This document shows, in pieces, positions 58,414 to 64,000 of a stretch of 64,000 nt of DNA. The notes beneath the pieces are model-generated. The model had not been told where the DNA came from. It made no database searches and worked only from the letters and a program-made list of their open reading frames with translations. How positions within the stretch are numbered: position 1 is the stretch's first letter; each line of letters opens with the position of its first letter. The DNA is from Micropterix aruncella (taxonomy: Eukaryota > Arthropoda > Insecta > Lepidoptera > Micropterigidae). Where the stretch lies: assembly GCA_944548615.1 (NCBI GenBank), contig OX155976.1, positions 1,342,596 through 1,406,595 on the forward strand, read 5' to 3'. A program made the position numbers and the translations under genes.

Positions 58414-59570
58414 AAGTTGGACCAAGCACATAGCATAGTCTAGCGGCCCAAAGATAAAACAACTAAGCTGTTGACCAAGTATTAAGGATATATCTCTTTT
58501 TCCAGCTTTTCGCCATGATCTTCTCAATACTGCAGCCTATCAGCGGCGGCGCCAGCATAGGATATTCCGCTACTCTCCTACCTCAACTAAAAAATAGCGA
58601 AGACTTCTCGGAAATCACGTCCGACGAGGAATCATGGATAGGTTGGTAAACCGCTAAAATGCAAGCTTGTCCCTAATTTCATTCTCTTATCTAGTATGAA
58701 AAAAATACGCGTGGCACTCGGGGACTGCCGCGTTAAAGCTATTGCATAGCATTTTTAACAACTTATGCAATTATAATTATTTATTTATTTTATTTTTTCT
58801 GATATCAGATAACTGCGCTCTATCGGAAAACGTTGAAATTATTCCGCGGCTGACAAAGCATTTGATTCGGAATAATTTGAAGGTCTTTCGATAGAGCGCC
58901 GCGCACGAATTTTTTATTCGATAAAGCAAAAATACCGGATTATTCGAGAAAAATCGTAGATAATTAAATTATCTTTAAAATGGTGCAGGTTTCATAATAA
59001 TACGCCAGATAGTATTTGGGTAGTAGTCGTTTATGTGTTCGGTTAGACCTAATTTCACAAATTAATTACACTATGTAATATAAACAAAATCTAAAATATT
59101 CAAAGCTAAGAATATTAGGAAAATGTTCTTGTTGAACATATATTTTCGTATCGTAAGCAGTACTCTTTTAGACGTAATTATCAGTTTAAAATCATTAATT
59201 TTCGTTAAGAAATTTCTTCCTTCGGTCGCCGCGCTGGCCTAGGCCCGCGATAAAAGCTATGCAATAGCATTGATTTTATAGTGTAATAAAATCAATGGCA
59301 ATAGCTTAAAAATATGATTTTACTTCATTTGATTTATAAAGATACGTAGCCTTTATAAATCGCGTAGATTTATATAGATCGCGTAGATACAATACGTATA
59401 AAAGCACGATATATTTATGTTATTTTATTGACATTTGGACATTTAGATAAGTATTTTTGACATTTGGACAGTTTAGGTAACCTATGGCTATTATAAAATT
59501 GAAGATTTTTTAAGCGATACTTTGGTCTGGTCAAGTCGTTTTTGGGTAACATAGCTATGAAAACCATTTG

Positions 59571-59601
<31 letters not shown>

Positions 59602-60244
59602 CTATTACGTAAAGCCATTGATTATATAGTGTAGAAATCAATGGTAAAGCCTACAAGCAAGGCATAAATGTCTAGAAACCTGAGACGTTCGGAAAGTACT
59701 GTAAGTATACTTCGAAAAAAAATCTATCTATCTATCTATCTATGATACTCGGGATAACATAACGATTCTAACAATATCACACACTTCTAAATCGGTTCAA
59801 GCGTTTAGAAATTATGGTGATATAAAAAATCAGGGTTTCATCATTAATACATACCGAATTTTTCTGAGTACATTATTGCTTGGTTTTATAATTTTCCAAA
59901 TAAATTCCAAAGAACAAAAACGGTTATATAAACATCGGTAATATTTTGTGGAGCGTAATAATTTTTATAAATTATTTTCCAAATATATGATAATTTCCAA
60001 ATATTTCTCTTCGTAACTAAGCCTACCGGATCTACCGTATTCCTGATGACCGCTAAGAGGAAGAACGAAAAAAAAACTTAACTATCAAATGATGAATGTC
60101 AACTCGCACCATGAAACACGGTGATTTATCAAAATAAGTAAATTTATCGTCTCAAGCGTTTGAAACAAAGGACTTTTCCCTTTTACTGCATAAATAGTTA
60201 AAAAGATAATACGACATAAGTATGGAACCGCGACGGTGTCGTAA
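58414..60244. other. AT-rich sequence with strong hairpins
   Basis: A hairpin with ~32 bp arms lies at 58815-58899 (GCGCTCTATCGG.../...CGATAGAGCGC). Hairpins of the type ATTGATTT...AAATCAAT are at 59254-59308 and 59611-59648. (TATC)n at 59725-59742. No gene. Confidence 0.55.
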
Positions 60245-60998
60245 TATATACTAATATTATAAAGAGGTAAAGTTTGTGAGGTTGTAGGAAGTAATCTCTG
60301 GATCTACTGAACCGATATTAAAAATTCTTTTACCAGTAGAAAGCCACGTTATTTGTGAGTATCATAGGCTATATATTAATCTGAAAAATGAAAAGACTTT
60401 TTCATGGTAGTCGGATTTGCAAAGTAAGTCGGAGAAAAAACGGTCGAACGAAAACGTTTCTAACTAACGCTGCCTTAACGATGATACATATATAATTAAG
60501 TTATAGAAAAAAGTTGTACAAAAAAGTCTATCTCAAAATGCCTACAAAAAAGTTAGCGACAGCATTTGTCTAACTTTTATATTTAAGTCACAAAAAGTAG
60601 TATTTTATATTAAAAAAATAATTTAAATCTTTAAGGTCATGTTTATTGGTCATATTATCAACCAATATGAATTCTTATCAAAAAAGTAAATTTATCGTCT
60701 CAGTGGTTTAAAACAAAAGACTTTTCCCTTTTACTGCATATAATTTTCCTTTCACTGCATAAATAGTTAAAGAGATAATACGCTCACAAATAAGACACTC
60801 ACAAGAAGACATTCACAAATAACGGTATTGTAGTCAAATTGGCATGCACATACATACATACATATGCAGTATAAATATAACCCTTCTTTTGGCAGTCAGG
60901 AAATAAATCATAGTACTCAGTACTAACCGAACCGCACTCATAATTTCATCACAGGTAAAAAGTTTTACCGCCCAACGAAGTGGGCACGGGTCAGCTAG
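60245..60998 (+). mobile_element. Helitron family 1, third copy
   Basis: TATATACTAATATTATAAAG start (TC mutated), end hairpin GCCCAACGAAGTGGGC, final GGGTCAGCTAG at 60998. Colinear with the other copies. Confidence 0.87.
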
Positions 60999-61310
60999 CA
61001 TTAAATACGCTGCTTTCTCGCTATATGAGAGCAAGGCGTCGCGACATTTAATAACACAGGGCAAAATAGGTGAAATTAGAAGTCAGAGGCGAATAAAAAC
61101 ATCTTAACATCGTGATCCACGGAAATGGTTTCAGAAAACTAATACATCCTTGTTTTGAGCGATGACCATTCATGTTACAATAGCTAATAGTAGCGGACAT
61201 GGCGTAGTGAAAGAAGAAGTTTGTTGCTCTAACACTTCCTCTATCCTTTAGATATAATATTATAAAGAAGGAAATCCGTAATAAATAGCTATTAAAGTCT
61301 TCTCTCAAGG
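60999..61310. other. Unassigned sequence
   Basis: No supported feature. Confidence 0.35.
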
Positions 61311-61475
61311 TGGATTGCGCTTTATTTAGGCACTTTGTCTATGGAGTGCTCGCCTGGGGCAAAACGAGACGCACTCGACGACTCTTCATGATACAAAAAA
61401 TGGCCCTCGGCTGATTTGTAAAACTTTCAAGTATCTATGAGATACGTACTCATTTATTCAAGGCTTATTTATGAT
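61311..61475 (+). pseudogene. LINE C-terminal fragment upstream of the long LINE
   Basis: Frame from 61311 reads FVYGVLAWGKTRRTRRLFMI, QKMALG, stop, FVKLSSIYEIRTHLFKAYL: the YG..WG...LQK motif of LINE ORF2 C-termini. It is from a different family than the adjacent ORF2. Confidence 0.6.
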
Positions 61476-63620
61476 AAGCCACAATTATTTAATAATAGAG
61501 ATGATATCATAAGTTCCGTGATATGCTTCAACGTAGTCCTGCTGGATTTTCTTATTTATGAAGATGTTCTAAAGTGTTATGCTGCAATATTCGACTTCAA
61601 ACGACTTAAACCATGGATAACAGACGGACTGATAAATTGTATCAGGAGACGCGACAAACTTCACCAACAGACACGCAGATTTCCACAGAACGAAGTACTA
61701 TACACATATTATAAGAAATACAGAAAAATATGCACCGACATCTTAAGAAGGTCAAAAGAGACATATTATCGACAGAAAATAGAACAAAACAATTACAACC
61801 CTAAAACAGTATGGTCAGTAGTGAAAGAACTTAGCAACGTAGAGCAAAACAGGACATCGATTGGCGAAATAAATTTGAATGGCGTAAAGTACACTGACAA
61901 AACTGTCATAGCGAATACGGTTAACAGTTACTTTGTGAACGTGGGAAAGAGACTAGCGATGAAGTTTAAATTAGATAAATTGACTGCACCGGATGCAATG
62001 GGATCTAACACAACGCTAAAGACAGCACAAAAATTTCGACTCTCGAAACTAACAGAGTTGGACGTATTGACACTAATCAAGGAACTGAAGACTGACACAG
62101 CAAGTGGTCCCGATCATATAAGTGCAAAAATGTTGAAAATTGCAGCTAAGGAAATCGCACCACCACTTGTGCATATCTTCAATTGCAGTATCGAACATGG
62201 TTTATTCCCAAATCACCTTAAGGAAGCCAATGTGTTGCCGCTCTTCAAAGGGGGTAATAAAACGGAATTGACAAACTACAGACCAATATCTCTACTTAAC
62301 TCACTTAGCAAAATTATAGAACGACACGTAAAGAAACAACTGACTGACTACCTGGAAACCAATTCACTACTATCGGCAGGACAATACGGCTTTAGGTCAA
62401 ACATGGGCACCCAAGACGCTATATTAAAAGTGACAAAATTTATTTCAAAAAATGTTGACAGTAACCGAAAATGCCTTGGAGTGTTCCTTGATTTGGCCAA
62501 AGCCTTTGACACAGTACATCACATAAAACTATTAGACAAACTACGGCAGATTGGTATACGAGACATAGAACTGGACTGGTTCCGAAGTTATATTACAGGA
62601 CGAACACAACGAGTGAAACTAAATGACACAATAATAAGTAACTGGATGAATATTGACTACGGCGTTCCTCAAGGGAGTACATTAGGACCAATATTGTTTT
62701 TGATTTACATAGATGACCTTTGTAGGCAGGAAATACCAGGTGTTATTGCATCTTTTGCCGATGACACAGTGCTTTTGTTTGAGAGTAGCACCTGGGAGTC
62801 TGTATTTGTAAAGGCAAAGAAAGGACTCAATCAGACACATGACTGGCTAAATGAACATCTACTGACGCTTAACATAGAAAAAACGAAATACATGACCTTT
62901 AGCATAGATGGGCGGAATCAACCGGGACTAGAAAAACATCTACTATTACACAACTGTGATGGGACAAACTGCATGTGCCAACCGCTGGAACGCACGTCAT
63001 GTATAAAATACTTAGGTATCCTGATAGACGGCTTCCTGAGATGGCATAAGCAAGTTGACCAGACTGCGACACGACTTAGAAAACTAATTTACATATTTAA
63101 AAATATTAGAAATATACTTAGCCCATCTATGCTTAAAACGACTTACTACGCACTAGCGCAATCAATCATTACATACGGACAGATAGGATGGGGTGGAGCG
63201 GCTAAATCAATCCTTGACCCGGCAATAAAGGCCCAGAAAGCCCTTATTAGGGTTATTAATAGAAGACCGCTCCGTTTCCCATCCGACCAATTATTCATAG
63301 ACTTCAACGTAATGGACATTCGACAGTTGTACATAAGAGCGGTCTTGATGTACTTCCAGAGGAATGACAGGACTGCGACTATTAAACTTCGGGACCACGG
63401 ACATGACACTAGAAATCGATACAGACAACGGGAGTTAAAAATGAACACGACGTACGGACAAAGACATTACACATTTCTAGCTCCAAAGCTTTACAATATA
63501 CTGACAATGGACGTTCAAACGACCGACGTACCTTACGCTACGTTTAGAAGAGTGGTGGCAACTTGGCTTTTAAATAAATCTAGGGAAGACTGTGAAAAAT
63601 TATTAAGGTCTCAGGTGTGA
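61437..63620 (+). CDS. LINE ORF2 (CR1/Jockey group) with full reverse transcriptase, 5'-truncated
   Basis: 727 codons without a stop. The LINE-specific part starts at about 61585 (FKRLKPWITDGLINCIRRRD, the linker after the endonuclease). The first ~50 residues come from flanking sequence, so the ATG is fortuitous and the APE endonuclease is missing. RT landmarks: TASGPDHISAKMLK (about 221), NYRPISLLNSLSKIIERHV (about 281), QYGFR (about 318), motif A FLDLAKAFDTVHH (about 351), PQGSTLGPILFLIYIDDL (about 413), the catalytic FADD (about 440), the thumb LNEHLLTLNIEKTKYMTF, then the C-terminal ITYGQIGWGG and TYGQRHYTFLAPKLYN. All visible RT catalytic motifs are intact, implying a recent copy. It cannot retrotranspose by itself without the endonuclease. 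3' UTR follows to the window end. Confidence 0.88.
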   Translation: MRYVLIYSRLIYDKPQLFNNRDDIISSVICFNVVLLDFLIYEDVLKCYAAIFDFKRLKPWITDGLINCIRRRDKLHQQTRRFPQNEVLYTYYKKYRKICTDILRRSKETYYRQKIEQNNYNPKTVWSVVKELSNVEQNRTSIGEINLNGVKYTDKTVIANTVNSYFVNVGKRLAMKFKLDKLTAPDAMGSNTTLKTAQKFRLSKLTELDVLTLIKELKTDTASGPDHISAKMLKIAAKEIAPPLVHIFNCSIEHGLFPNHLKEANVLPLFKGGNKTELTNYRPISLLNSLSKIIERHVKKQLTDYLETNSLLSAGQYGFRSNMGTQDAILKVTKFISKNVDSNRKCLGVFLDLAKAFDTVHHIKLLDKLRQIGIRDIELDWFRSYITGRTQRVKLNDTIISNWMNIDYGVPQGSTLGPILFLIYIDDLCRQEIPGVIASFADDTVLLFESSTWESVFVKAKKGLNQTHDWLNEHLLTLNIEKTKYMTFSIDGRNQPGLEKHLLLHNCDGTNCMCQPLERTSCIKYLGILIDGFLRWHKQVDQTATRLRKLIYIFKNIRNILSPSMLKTTYYALAQSIITYGQIGWGGAAKSILDPAIKAQKALIRVINRRPLRFPSDQLFIDFNVMDIRQLYIRAVLMYFQRNDRTATIKLRDHGHDTRNRYRQRELKMNTTYGQRHYTFLAPKLYNILTMDVQTTDVPYATFRRVVATWLLNKSREDCEKLLRSQV

Positions 63621-64000
63621 TCGTGATATATATTTATTTATATTTTATATATTATAACTCTATTTTATATACCTACTGTCATATTATAATATGTATGAAT
63701 TTATATATAATATTACTATATATATGTTATATGGTATATATAATATATATATTATATTAATATATATCTATATATGGTATACATATTTATATGTGTTTAT
63801 ATCAAATATATAAAAAAAAATATTATTATTCCATATAACTTAGTAGATTGTCATAAATTTTAATTTAGTTTATAATTTTATTGATGTTTTTAAATTTAAC
63901 TTTAAATTTTAAATTATACTCAAGTATTAGATAAGACTTGCCCTCTCGTCTCAAAAGAATTCATCGATGTTAGTACCACCTCAACACAGGTTCATACCTA
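63621..64000 (+). other. LINE 3' UTR / AT-rich window end
   Basis: TATA-rich and AT-rich text after the ORF2 stop. No poly-A or simple tail is clearly reached before the window ends. Confidence 0.5.

Noticed and set aside
61437..61584. First ~50 residues of the long LINE frame as real protein
   Set aside because: They overlap another LINE's remnant in a different frame and do not resemble an endonuclease; chance extension.

Overview
The window looks like eukaryotic, insect nuclear DNA, most likely from a moth or butterfly (an inference). It is AT-rich and gene-poor. It carries two Helitron families that start TC and end CTAG with A/T flanks, a tRNA-derived SINE, many 5'-truncated LINEs, Penelope-like elements, an insect-type BEL/Pao LTR retrotransposon and an intronless acid lipase. 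No bacterial operons, CRISPR arrays or functional tRNA genes were seen.

Layout. 1-5.2 kb is a nested stack of old LINE pieces: an RTE-like copy split by a 3.1 kb block, a TTAW-flanked MITE, and a Penelope fragment inside another LINE. 5.2-12 kb holds SINEs, a MITE nested in a SINE, a Helitron, a G-rich tract followed by a 30 bp minisatellite, a pyrimidine tract and a pogo-like MITE. 12.1-13.3 kb is the only intact host gene, a secreted/lysosomal acid lipase on the minus strand. 13.4-19.4 kb is repeats (LINE RNase H remnant, GC-rich repeat family R, LINE, SINE). 19,376-26,398 is a complete 7,023 bp Pao-type element. 26.4-29.4 kb continues with R repeat, SINE, LINE and Penelope. 29.5-36.2 kb holds long (TA)n tracts, an inverted pair of hammerhead-ribozyme-like motifs, a candidate solo LTR and a 590 bp satellite, then a 200 bp N gap.

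36,379-46,531 is a second, nearly identical copy of 12,220-29,411 that lacks the Pao element. It therefore preserves the empty target site and shows the 5 bp target duplication TTTAT. This is either a very recent tandem duplication or an alternative haplotype placed in tandem by the assembly; the gap lies at its left edge. The second lipase copy is cut by the gap.

46.5-64 kb is again repeat-dominated. It holds Penelope ends, a repeat whose head is a 5S rRNA pseudogene, SINEs, two Helitron families (one copy carrying a LINE insertion), a second TTAW MITE, one CpG-rich island (56.1-56.7 kb) with no supported gene, and a long 5'-truncated LINE ORF2 at the right end.

The genes do not form a pathway. 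The coherent story is mobile-element ecology: the SINE shares its 3' end with a resident LINE, the Pao copy carries an in-frame deletion and probably depends on an autonomous relative, and nested insertions give a relative time order.
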